From: an uncultured Clostridia bacterium
GTDB taxonomy: Bacteria > Bacillota > Clostridia > Christensenellales > Borkfalkiaceae
NCBI GenBank assembly: GCA_947629515.1
Contig: CANRDY010000007.1
Location: forward strand, 1-53,296
Length of the DNA stretch: 53,296 bases
Reading direction: 5' to 3'
Below are positions 1-6,947 of this stretch, piece by piece; the first letter of the stretch is position 1; each line of letters opens with the position of its first letter. The notes under the pieces are model-generated. The model had not been told where the DNA came from, did not search any database, and worked only from the letters and a program-made list of their open reading frames with translations. The position numbers and the translations under genes were made by a program.

Positions 1-1
1 T

Positions 2-52
2 GAAGATGCGATAGCGATAGTAGACGCCTTGCAAAAAGTTTTAGAGCGATAA
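2..52 (+). CDS. 3' end of an unidentified protein (partial)
   Basis: A frame open from the window edge encodes 16 residues (EDAIAIVDALQKVLER) and stops with TAA at 50-52. The amphipathic helix is typical of the last helix of many enzymes, but it is too short to identify the family. No ribosome site or start lies inside the window, so this is either the tail of an upstream gene or chance. Confidence 0.3.
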   Translation, partial: EDAIAIVDALQKVLER

Positions 53-356
53 TACAAATTTTAGTAAAACCAACGAAGTGCGCATGCGATTGTATTCGCA
101 CTTTTTTGCGAAATCTCGTGGCGATTTTTAGAGAAATAATTTATAGATATGCGTCCTTTCTGTCGTTTGGAAGAAGAACACCCAAGGCGGGTTTCCCGCT
201 TGTTGAGGGGCGAAGGTGGAAAAGTACCACCTTCCTTATCCTGCTTAGGCATTAAAAAAATGCCCACTTCTGTTGCATAAGAAAAATAAGAATTTCGGTT
301 CGCAATTTGTTAGAAAAATTTTTTAATATATGCCGATTTGTGTCAGGTTTATTTGT
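53..356. other. Intergenic stretch with small hairpins
   Basis: No convincing gene is seen. The stretch contains short inverted repeats: AAGGTGG...CCACCTT around 210-230 and GGCATT...AATGCC around 248-264, the second with a run of seven A between its arms. It is AT-rich and could hold the terminator of the upstream gene and regulatory sequence for the gene at 369. Confidence 0.4.
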
Positions 357-362
357 TATAAT
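354..362 (+). promoter_or_regulatory. Extended -10 promoter element directly before the start codon
   Basis: TGTTATAAT at 354-362 is an extended -10 (TGn plus TATAAT at 357-362). It ends six bases before the ATG at 369, so transcription would start at or next to the start codon. No -35 hexamer is present at normal spacing. It may be fortuitous, but it is the only promoter-like element before this gene. Confidence 0.4.
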
Positions 363-368
363 AAGGCT

Positions 369-1391
369 ATGGATAAATTGGCATATCACTATAATAAAAA
401 GAAAAAGCCTGCGAAGACGGCAGGTAAATTCTTGTATTACTATCCCTGCACAGAGACGGATTCGCCCAACACTTATATCAAAGGCAAACCGTATATTGTC
501 ATTGAAGTGAGCGAACAGGAATGGGAAGCTTTGTTTGAGTTAGATAGGTTGGAATATAACAATACTCATAAATATCAACGCCATACCGTTCGGTTTTCAA
601 ATAAAGACGAGGACGAGTTAACACCCAAACAACGTGAACGCAGAATAGATAAGTCCATACCTTTCAACGTGCTTGCGGACGAGCGGCGCGACAGGGAACT
701 TCTGTTCGTCAACTTGCCGCAACAGGACAGGGAAATCTTAAAGATTATGTCAAGCGGAAAAACGCAGAAAGAAGCCGCCTGGGAGCTTGGCGTTACGCAG
801 GGGTATATCTCAACACAACTTAAACACGCCAACTGTTCGGTTGACGACTATATATTCAATACGGGCACGAGAGAGGAAATTGTCTGGCACTGCTGGAACA
901 GATTTGTAAACGATGGCGAGATGCCCTACTTCCTAGACGTAGAGTTGGAGTTTGTCCTCCGTGCGCTATTTAATGATTTAATGCCGTTCCTGCACTGGTT
1001 TTACAGCGTGGGCGAGCTGTTCCGGCATATACTCACCTACTATTATTTTGACAACGACAAAATGGACGACGAGATTGCTGAGTATCTTAAAACAGCAAGC
1101 GAGGAAGCCAGACAGCACTATGAAGATTACTACGGCGACCAACCGCCTATTGTAGGAGCGGTCTATATCCGTCTCTGCAAAGAGATGGAACGCAGAAAGG
1201 AAATGGGTTTAAGAGAATCTTATAAGCTCTATACCAGCATATTTTCGGCGGTGGAGAAGATTACGTCACGGTTAAACATAGGCGTGGAAGAATTTTTAAC
1301 GCAAAGATTTTATCCCTACATAGCCAAATGGAGAAACAAACGCATAAGGCAGTTTTATAAATACTATACGGGTAAAAATTTGAAGAAATAA
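369..1391 (+). CDS. Sigma factor/HTH-like protein of a mobile element
   Basis: The 340-residue product has a helix-turn-helix of the sigma-70 region 4 kind near residues 125-155: LPQQDREILKIMSSGKTQ, then EAAWELGVTQGYIS. This is the usual 'repeat until recognition helix' pattern of DNA-binding sigma-like proteins on integrative elements. The N-terminus is basic (NKKKKPAK) and the C-terminal 180 residues are helical, Tyr-rich and unlike any domain I recognise. The ATG at 369 is preferred over 330 because it follows AAGG closely and sits just after a TATAAT. It lies upstream of a MobV-like gene and a serine recombinase, so a role in expressing element genes is likely but inferred. Confidence 0.6.
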   Translation: MDKLAYHYNKKKKPAKTAGKFLYYYPCTETDSPNTYIKGKPYIVIEVSEQEWEALFELDRLEYNNTHKYQRHTVRFSNKDEDELTPKQRERRIDKSIPFNVLADERRDRELLFVNLPQQDREILKIMSSGKTQKEAAWELGVTQGYISTQLKHANCSVDDYIFNTGTREEIVWHCWNRFVNDGEMPYFLDVELEFVLRALFNDLMPFLHWFYSVGELFRHILTYYYFDNDKMDDEIAEYLKTASEEARQHYEDYYGDQPPIVGAVYIRLCKEMERRKEMGLRESYKLYTSIFSAVEKITSRLNIGVEEFLTQRFYPYIAKWRNKRIRQFYKYYTGKNLKK

Positions 1392-1468
1392 AAAAATTTT
1401 TTCGTAACGACTAATATTTTCGGCGTTCCCGTGGCTTACAATTAGAGGGAGTATCGAAACGTGAACAG

Positions 1469-1496
1469 ACAGTCCTTGAACAAAGGGCTGTTTTTT
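1469..1496 (+). terminator. Intrinsic terminator or attenuator before the MobV-like gene
   Basis: A nine-pair stem (ACAGTCCTT with AAGGGCTGT, one G-U pair) with a five-base loop runs straight into TTTTTT at 1491-1496. It lies only 12 bases before the strong ribosome site of the next gene, and no promoter is visible between them. That arrangement suggests attenuation rather than a simple gene end. Confidence 0.7.
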
Positions 1497-1546
1497 CTGC
1501 CCTCAAAAGGAGGTGAAACAAGATTTACAAGTATTACGAGAACAAA

Positions 1547-2302
1547 ATGGGAATGCTCAAGCCAAAGTATCCACGGGACAAGCATGCAACTATTTCCGTC
1601 ATATCGCATAAGGCGCAAGACTTCCAAAGTATAGACGAATACCTTAAAGACTGCGAACAGCGGTACAAGGTAGAATACTTCAAAAAAATGTCCACGACCG
1701 AACAGGCGTGGAACGAAGTAATGAAGTCTACGAACGCCGCCTACCACTTCCGAGGCAAGAACATTGTCTTGGAGTGTCTGCAATTCGGCGGTAATCGGGA
1801 GTTTTGGGATGACTTTAATTCCGAACAGGATATACGAAGCTATTTCAAAGTTTGCTACCTTTATGCCATAGACAAAATAGGTTTCTTACACACACATGAG
1901 AACATCATCTGCGCCGTGATCGTCACTGAACCGAACAGGCGAAACTTATTTGTCTATTATCTTCCCGTCACCGAAGTGTGGAATGAGAAGATTATGAGCG
2001 ACGACAGAAGTGAGGCGGGAAACGGACTTCAAATGCGCGATGAATACGATATGCCTATGTATAGGTATCGGGAAGAGATAGACGATCCCTTGCTTTCTCA
2101 CAGCGCATTTTGGAAGGCGCGCGGCGGGCTTGTGTCATACTCCGCGCTACAAGAGGACTTCTTTCAAACCGTGTCCGAGAAGTATGGAGCGAAGCGCGGC
2201 GAGAGCTTCTCCCTCATTAAGAACACGGTGGAAAGTCAACGTAAGCGTTACCATCGGACAGATGGCGACCTTTACGACGAACTTTATTACGACGGCTTTT
2301 AA
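1547..2302 (+). CDS. MobV (Mob_Pre)-like mobilisation protein with degenerate active site
   Basis: The protein of about 251 residues follows the Mob_Pre/MobV plan. A segment with FGGNREFWDDF resembles the conserved part before the active site, then comes ENIICAVIVTEPNRRNLFVY followed by YLPVTEVW. It ends with YSALQEDFF and KYGAKRGES, matching the family block 'YSxLQxxFxxxVxxKYGxxRGE'. In the family the central motif is HxDExxPHxH, the relaxase metal site. Here the corresponding stretch (VTEPNRRNLF) has lost the histidines, so nicking activity is doubtful. The ATG at 1547 has no ribosome site. AGGAGGTGA at 1508-1516 instead points to an in-frame ATT at 1523, eight codons upstream. The terminator at 1469-1496 lies just upstream. 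Confidence 0.6.
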   Translation: MGMLKPKYPRDKHATISVISHKAQDFQSIDEYLKDCEQRYKVEYFKKMSTTEQAWNEVMKSTNAAYHFRGKNIVLECLQFGGNREFWDDFNSEQDIRSYFKVCYLYAIDKIGFLHTHENIICAVIVTEPNRRNLFVYYLPVTEVWNEKIMSDDRSEAGNGLQMRDEYDMPMYRYREEIDDPLLSHSAFWKARGGLVSYSALQEDFFQTVSEKYGAKRGESFSLIKNTVESQRKRYHRTDGDLYDELYYDGF

Positions 2303-2320
2303 GAATCCCGCCTGAATCTC

Positions 2321-2349
2321 TTGACACACCTCAAAGAAAAAGATATAAT
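2321..2349 (+). promoter_or_regulatory. Consensus sigma-A promoter
   Basis: TTGACA at 2321-2326 and TATAAT at 2344-2349 are separated by exactly 17 bases. The predicted start near 2356 gives a 30-base leader to the ribosome site and ATG at 2387. It starts just after the stop of the MobV-like gene, so the next gene has its own strong promoter. Confidence 0.9.
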
Positions 2350-2386
2350 CGTATTCATACGACACATATATTTTGCGGAGGTAATT

Positions 2387-2674
2387 ATGGAAAAGACACC
2401 GAGAGCAATCAAGGACAAGCGTTATGAGGAGAAACACAAAGCGGAGCGCAAAGCGAAGAACGCCACTTGGGGAACGAGCGTTCCCCGCGAGAAAGCGGAG
2501 CAAATCAATGCCTTTCTCGAAAAGTACGGCTATACCAAAGTCCAACTCATAGAAGCAGGCTACAAAGCCTTGTTGGACGATGCAGGCGAACGTAATCTTT
2601 CGCTCGGTAAGATTATGGACGGATACGACGACTTCTTCCCTTCGGAATTGGAGGCGATGAAGAAAACCGAGTAG
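2387..2674 (+). CDS. Small ribbon-helix-helix-like element protein
   Basis: The 95-residue protein begins with a highly charged basic segment (RAIKDKRYEEKHKAERKAK). It continues with a pattern of one strand and two helices (TWGTSVPREKAEQINAFLEK, then GYTKVQLIEAGYKALL) typical of Arc/CopG-type DNA-binding or phage-element small proteins. The start at 2387 is fixed by GGAGG at 2377-2382 and by the promoter at 2321-2349. Next to a mobilisation gene it could be a relaxosome accessory or a repressor. The fold assignment is by pattern only. Confidence 0.6.
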   Translation: MEKTPRAIKDKRYEEKHKAERKAKNATWGTSVPREKAEQINAFLEKYGYTKVQLIEAGYKALLDDAGERNLSLGKIMDGYDDFFPSELEAMKKTE

Positions 2675-2701
2675 CGATTTTTATAAAAAGGAGGAAATGC
2701 G

Positions 2702-2749
2702 ATGGAAAGAGAACATAGTATTCAAAGCTATAAGGGCGCGGCGATTTGA
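2702..2749 (+). pseudogene. 15-codon reading frame with a strong ribosome site, possibly a cut-off gene start
   Basis: AAGGAGG at 2690-2696 precedes an ATG at 2702 that opens a frame of only 15 codons (MEREHSIQSYKGAAI) before TGA. A ribosome site this good before so short a frame suggests the 5' end of a gene interrupted by insertion of the downstream recombinase cassette, or a short leader peptide. Nothing in the peptide identifies the gene. Confidence 0.3.
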
Positions 2750-2896
2750 GCCGTACTTCTGCCCGAATAAGAATACTTGGAACAAAGAGAAATAAATTGT
2801 CAAGAGTTATCGAAAAATAAAGAGAAATTACCTTTCGGGGGTGATTTTTGTCGAACCGACGTCATAAATTATACCAAAAGATTGGGAGGACGGCGG

Positions 2897-3091
2897 GTGG
2901 ACAAGCCAAAACTGAATTATCGTTTTCATGTTACGGCTACTCCCGAAAAATTAATTAAGGAACTGCTTCTCGTCTGTGTGGAAGCGAACAAGAAAAAAGT
3001 AGAGGACGGCTTGAAGGATGATGAAATCAACACATCGTCCGAGGAAGAAAATGATTCAAGCCAACCGATTGAAGTACGGAGGAAAAAATGA
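2897..3091 (+). CDS. Small acidic protein coupled to the serine recombinase
   Basis: The 64-residue product (DKPKLNYRFHVTATPEKL near the N-terminus, an acidic Ser/Glu-rich tail) starts with GTG. GGGAGG lies seven bases upstream, which decides this start over the open frame reaching back to 2777. Its stop overlaps the recombinase start as ATGA, so the two are translationally coupled. Short proteins of this kind often precede large serine recombinases of clostridial elements. The function is unknown; a directionality or accessory factor is possible. Confidence 0.6.
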   Translation: MDKPKLNYRFHVTATPEKLIKELLLVCVEANKKKVEDGLKDDEINTSSEEENDSSQPIEVRRKK

Positions 3092-4689
3092 ATATCGCGG
3101 CATATTGCAGGGTTTCGACGGACAAGCAAGATCAACTCAACAGTTTGGAGACGCAAAAAAAATTCTTTTCGGAATACACGCAGCGCACGGGGAACACTCT
3201 CGTGCGCCTGTATGCCGATGAGGGAATTTCGGGGACAAAGATCAAGAACCGCAAGGAATTTCTGCGCATGATGGCGGATGCCGAGCGCGGCGTGTTTGAG
3301 CTTGTCGTCGTCAAAGACATTTCCCGCTTTGCGCGGAACACGGTTGATCTGCTCCAAAACATCCGCAAGCTGAAATCGCTCGGCATCGAGACGCAGTTTC
3401 TGACGGCGAATATGACGAGCATGGGGAACAGCGAATTTGTGCTGACAATCTTCGGCGCGCTTGCGCAGGAGGAGAGTGCAAATATGTCCAAGCGCGTCAA
3501 GTTCGGGAAGAAAGTCAACGCCGAAAAGGGGAAGGTCCCCAACATCGTCTTTGGCTATGACAAGACGAAGGGCGAACTGTTCGACCTTGCGATCAACGAG
3601 AAAGAGGCGGAGATCGTTCGGGAGATTTTCCGGCGGTATTGCGAGAATGAGGACGGCGCGATGAAAATCGCGCAGACGCTCAACGCGAGGGGAATCAAGA
3701 CAAAGCGAAATTGCGCGTGGTCGCCAAATGCAGTCATGCGCATCTTGACAAATGAAATTTATACGGGGAAAGTCGTCAACGGAAAGCAGGAGATTTCCGA
3801 TTTTCTGACGGGACAGCGCAAATGCAAGGACGAATCGGAATGGCTTATCACCGAAAAGGAGAGCCTGCGAATTGTCAATCAAGACGTTTTCGACAAGGCG
3901 CAGAAAATCATCTGTGCGCGTGGGCAGACGTTCAAACTCGACAAGACGCGGCACAGCAATCAATATTTGTTTTCCACGCTGATCAAGTGCAAGGACTGCG
4001 GGTGGTCGTTCCGCCGCGTCGAGCGCACCTATAAGAATACATACGTCACATGGGTGTGTTCGGGGCGGAATGGAAACGGCGCGGACAGCTGCCCCAATCG
4101 CACCGTGATCGACGAAAAGGAACTCATAGAGGTGATCTCCGACTATTTTGCCTACATATTGTCCCACCAGAAAAACGTGATAGATTATGTGACCGCAGAG
4201 TTTAAGAAGGTCTATCGGGAGAAAGAGGAGAACGTCGAAATGGGGAAAGAGGTGAGGGCGGAACTTCAAAGGCTCGAAAAGACGCGGGAGAAGTACATGG
4301 ACCTCTACACCGACGATCTGATCTCGCGCGAGGAACTCAACGAGCGTCTACTGGGCGCGAAGCAGAAGAAGGAATCCCTCGAAGCGGAACTGAAAATGAT
4401 AGAGAGCCGTATGACGATGCACGAGCGGCTGGACGGCGTTCTGAAAAAGACATTCCGCACTATTGCGGACATCGCCGACGTGTCGCAGATGACGAACGCA
4501 CAGCTCAAACGCATCGTGAGGCGTATCGAAGTCGATCATGACGGCAATGTGGACATTTTCCTGCAATTAAATTCCGAACTCGGCTTGGAGAACGCCATTC
4601 CGATTGAAAGTGAAGCCGCGGAGGAGACGACCGTTCCCGACTTGGACGACTGCACACAAGGACGTGACGGAGCGGTTGGAGGGAATTGA
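3088..4689 (+). CDS. Large serine recombinase (integrase/transposase type)
   Basis: The 533-residue protein has an N-terminal resolvase catalytic domain with the nucleophile serine in AAYCRVSTDKQ (Ser10) and the arginine-containing segment VVVKDISRFARNT. Next come a recombinase domain (GYDKTKGE... RRYCENEDGAMKIAQTLN) and a zinc ribbon starting CKDCGWSF (about residue 310) and closing with CSG...CPNR. A long helical coiled-coil region (about 365-460) follows. All parts of a large serine recombinase are present at normal length, so it is probably active. The ribosome site CGGAGG and the ATGA overlap with 2897-3091 support the start. Base composition is clearly more GC-rich than 300-2700, suggesting that the cassette arrived separately. 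Confidence 0.92.
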   Translation: MNIAAYCRVSTDKQDQLNSLETQKKFFSEYTQRTGNTLVRLYADEGISGTKIKNRKEFLRMMADAERGVFELVVVKDISRFARNTVDLLQNIRKLKSLGIETQFLTANMTSMGNSEFVLTIFGALAQEESANMSKRVKFGKKVNAEKGKVPNIVFGYDKTKGELFDLAINEKEAEIVREIFRRYCENEDGAMKIAQTLNARGIKTKRNCAWSPNAVMRILTNEIYTGKVVNGKQEISDFLTGQRKCKDESEWLITEKESLRIVNQDVFDKAQKIICARGQTFKLDKTRHSNQYLFSTLIKCKDCGWSFRRVERTYKNTYVTWVCSGRNGNGADSCPNRTVIDEKELIEVISDYFAYILSHQKNVIDYVTAEFKKVYREKEENVEMGKEVRAELQRLEKTREKYMDLYTDDLISREELNERLLGAKQKKESLEAELKMIESRMTMHERLDGVLKKTFRTIADIADVSQMTNAQLKRIVRRIEVDHDGNVDIFLQLNSELGLENAIPIESEAAEETTVPDLDDCTQGRDGAVGGN

Positions 4690-4810
4690 CTCGCGGCTGT
4701 ATGCAAGCGTCAGGCGCGTGCTCGACAAGAACTTAAAAGAACGTCATATCCGCGGCGGAATGGCGACCAAGAGCAAGTATAAGGGCAAGACCCGCCGCAC
4801 ATTTAAATAA
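4664..4810 (+). CDS. Possible small basic protein after the recombinase
   Basis: A 48-codon frame starting at GTG 4664 overlaps the recombinase end by 26 bases. It encodes a basic peptide containing ERHIRGGMATKSKYKG and ending RRTFK. Coding-like codon use and the dense Lys/Arg content support it; the poor ribosome spacing argues against it. It may be the remaining 3' end of a gene into which the cassette integrated, or a third protein of the cassette. A dispersed repeat begins at its stop codon. Confidence 0.35.
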   Translation: MTERLEGIDSRLYASVRRVLDKNLKERHIRGGMATKSKYKGKTRRTFK

Positions 4811-5024
4811 TAACTGTCACCCTGAGCAAGCGAAGCGCGTCGAACGGGTCTATTCCGCAGTATAACGGAGTTTTTTATAAGGTGAATATTATTTGGAAGT
4901 GATAACGCGTTTCAAAGTGCAAGCACGGACCACGGGGGGATTCTCTCACTTAATCGCCCGCGCATTTATGCGCGGGTCTCATAGCGTTCGAAATGACAGT
5001 GCCTTAATGTGCTCCGATATTATC
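4806..5024 (-). repeat. Dispersed repeat R1+R2, inverted copy
   Basis: Read on the minus strand this has the two-module order seen at 11535, 18709 and 36506. R1 (4906-5024) runs from GATAATATCGGAGCACATTA through CACTGTCATTTCGAACGC and a CCCGCGCATAAATGCGCGGG stem to CACTTTGAAACGCG. R2 (4806-4895) contains CCGCAGTATAACGGAG, read here on the plus strand, and the CTCAGGGTGACAG end. No reading frame fits it. Confidence 0.85.
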
Positions 5025-5029
5025 AGAAA

Positions 5030-5067
5030 GCGCGCGGGCGCGGCTGTTGGCAGCCGCGCCCGCGCGC
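5030..5067. repeat. Long GC hairpin, first of two identical copies
   Basis: This is a perfect 38-base inverted repeat: GCGCGCGGGCGCGGCTG and its complement around a short loop. The same sequence, with about 11 identical bases of left flank (TTATCAGAAA), recurs at 6551-6588 on the other side of the Sel1 gene. Confidence 0.85.
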
Positions 5068-5133
5068 ACTCTCTTTTTCTCTCTCCCGCTTATTTTTCCC
5101 GTTTCTCATTTTTACGAATAATTTTGAAAGCGG

Positions 5134-5162
5134 TTGACTTGCCGACATTGACATGCTATAAT
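5134..5162 (+). promoter_or_regulatory. Promoter of the Sel1 gene
   Basis: TTGACT at 5134-5139 and TATAAT at 5157-5162 are spaced by 17 bases. Transcription would start near 5169, giving a leader of about 48 bases with AAGGAGAAGAG before the ATG at 5217. Confidence 0.88.
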
Positions 5163-5216
5163 GATAATATAAACACTGGCGTATATGCAAAATTCACCAA
5201 AAACAAGGAGAAGAGT

Positions 5217-6449
5217 ATGGACGAACAATTCAGCAAATCGCCCGTGATAGACGGCGAAATTAACGACAACACCTTTAACGAGAACTACGACCGTGCGGTC
5301 GCTGGCGACCCACAAGCGCAGTATTATATAGGTCTTTGTTATGATTTTGGTTGCGGCGTTCAACAAGACTACGTAAAAGCGGTTGAGTGGTACACGAAAG
5401 CCGCCAAACGAGGGAACATTTTGGCGCAAAATAATTTGGGATATTGCTACGTTTTTGGTCATGGTGTTCCGCAAGATTTAAAGAAAGCTATCATCTTCTA
5501 TCAAAAAGCCGCAAAGAAAGGGTCTGCGATGGCGCAGTTTAATTTAGGTGCTTGCTTTCATGATCTTGGCGGTAGTAAAAATATGAAAATGGCTGTGAAG
5601 TGGTATATAAAAGCCGCAAAACAAGGGAATGCCGTGGCACAATATAATTTAGGTGTTTGTTATTATAATGGTCGCGGTGTACCGCAAGACTATCGAAAGG
5701 CACTTAATTGGCTTGAAAAAGCCGCAGAGCAAGGACATGTCGAAGCGCAGAATGGGTTAGGTGAATGTCATTATTACGGTCACGGTGTTTCGCGAGACTA
5801 TGCAAAAGCAGCGGAATGGTTTGAAAAAGCCGCAGAGCAAGGGCTTGCTTATGCACAAAACAGTTTAGGTGTTTGTTATTATAATGGTCGCGGTGTACAG
5901 CAGGACTTTGTAAAGGCGGCAGAGTGGTATACAAAAGCCGCAGAACAGGGGGATGCTTCGGCGCAATATCATTTAGGCGTTTGTTATGACAGTGGTCAAG
6001 GTGTTCCGCAAGACTACACAAAGGCAGTCGAGTGGTATACAAAAGCCGCGGAACAAGGTTATATTTCGGCGCAATACAATTTAGGTGTTTGTTATTATCA
6101 TGGTCAAGGTGTTCCGCAAGACTACACAAAGGCAATTGAGTGGTTTAGAAAAGCCGCGGAACAAGGTCATATTTCGGCGCAATATAATTTAGGCATTTGT
6201 TATGAAAAAGGTTGCGGCGTGGAACAAGATTACGTAAAGGCAGTCGAATGGTACACAAAAGCCGCAAATCAAGGGTATGCCGAAGCGCAATGTCATTTAG
6301 GGGCTTCTTATGCAACAGGTTGCGGTGTCCCGCAGAGTTTTGCCAATGCAGCTTATTGGCTCGAAAAAGCTGTTGAGCAAGGCGATTCAAAACTCAGTGA
6401 GCAAGCAAAAGAATTTCTCCGAAAAATAAGGGAGGCAATAAAAAAGTAG
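5217..6449 (+). CDS. Sel1-repeat (TPR-like) protein with ten repeats
   Basis: The 410-residue product is almost entirely ten tandem 36-residue Sel1 repeats. Each has the form AQYNLGVCYYNGRGVPQDY followed by KAVEWYTKAAEQG, from about residue 30 to 390, with a short charged tail (EFLRKIREAIKK). Sel1 repeats form an alpha-solenoid for protein-protein contacts. There is no signal peptide, so it is probably cytoplasmic. The start at 5217 is set by the promoter at 5134-5162 and AAGGAGAAGAG. An upstream open frame to 4893 is only repeat sequence. Nearly identical units 6-9 suggest recent internal duplication. Composition is more AT-rich than housekeeping genes nearby. The partner is unknown. Confidence 0.93.
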   Translation: MDEQFSKSPVIDGEINDNTFNENYDRAVAGDPQAQYYIGLCYDFGCGVQQDYVKAVEWYTKAAKRGNILAQNNLGYCYVFGHGVPQDLKKAIIFYQKAAKKGSAMAQFNLGACFHDLGGSKNMKMAVKWYIKAAKQGNAVAQYNLGVCYYNGRGVPQDYRKALNWLEKAAEQGHVEAQNGLGECHYYGHGVSRDYAKAAEWFEKAAEQGLAYAQNSLGVCYYNGRGVQQDFVKAAEWYTKAAEQGDASAQYHLGVCYDSGQGVPQDYTKAVEWYTKAAEQGYISAQYNLGVCYYHGQGVPQDYTKAIEWFRKAAEQGHISAQYNLGICYEKGCGVEQDYVKAVEWYTKAANQGYAEAQCHLGASYATGCGVPQSFANAAYWLEKAVEQGDSKLSEQAKEFLRKIREAIKK

Positions 6450-6467
6450 AATTATAAAATCACCTTC

Positions 6468-6545
6468 ACATTACAAAAACTCCGCTATACTGCGGAATAG
6501 ACCCGTTCGACACGCTTCGCTTGCTCAGGGTGACAGTTTATTATC
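6468..6545 (+). repeat. Dispersed repeat R2, direct copy
   Basis: AAAACTCCGCTATACTGCGG through CTCAGGGTGACAG is the R2 module in plus orientation. It is opposite to the copy at 4806-4895, so the Sel1 gene lies between inverted R2 copies. Confidence 0.85.
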
Positions 6546-6550
6546 AGAAA

Positions 6551-6588
6551 GCGCGCGGGCGCGGCTGTTGGCAGCCGCGCCCGCGCGC
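6551..6588. repeat. Long GC hairpin, second identical copy
   Basis: The 38 bases are identical to 5030-5067 and in the same orientation, including the flanking TTATCAGAAA. Downstream, fragments of the same GC-rich sequence (CGCCCGCGCGCAAA) recur to about 6660. Confidence 0.85.
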
Positions 6589-6713
6589 AAACGTTATGCC
6601 GCTCCAACGCCCGCGCGCAAATGTTACGCCAACGCCCGCTCCAACGCCACCGCGCAAACGTTGCCCCCAAAACAATTTCATTGGAATTTAACAAAATTTA
6701 GCCGCTTAGAAAT

Positions 6714-6743
6714 TTGTCAAGCGGCTTTTAATTATGATATAAT
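6714..6743 (+). promoter_or_regulatory. Probable promoter of the activase gene
   Basis: TTGTCA at 6714-6719 and TATAAT at 6738-6743 are spaced by 18 bases. This would give a leader of about 195 bases to the ATG at 6945, composed mostly of the short repeats at 6781-6944. Confidence 0.75.
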
Positions 6744-6780
6744 AAAATGAACGTTATATAATTAAAAGTATTTTCTATTT

Positions 6781-6947
6781 CAATCGGGCTTAAAAATCGG
6801 TCGTTCCCGAACAGCGATCAGACTTAAAAAGCACTTAAAAATCGGTCGCTCCCGAGCAACAATCGGACTTCAAAACTCAATTCAAAACTTCAAAAACTCC
6901 AATTTAAAATTCAAATCACAAAAAACTTTCAATCGGGCTTAAAAATG
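6781..6947 (+). repeat. Short degenerate repeats filling the activase leader
   Basis: CTTAAAAATCGGTCG followed by a TCCCGA block occurs twice, about 45 bases apart (6789 and 6834). The phrase CAATCGGGCTTAAAAAT occurs at 6781 and again at 6930. The second occurrence contains the start codon of the next gene. No ribosome site is visible in front of that ATG. Confidence 0.7.

Noticed and set aside
4604-4663. TTG start at 4604 for the small frame after the recombinase
   Set aside because: This part overlaps the recombinase coding sequence and has no ribosome site. Only the portion from GTG 4664 looks protein-like.
4893-5216. N-terminal extension of the Sel1 protein
   Set aside because: The extension translates R1 repeat sequence and lies partly upstream of the promoter at 5134-5162. 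The ribosome site supports ATG 5217.
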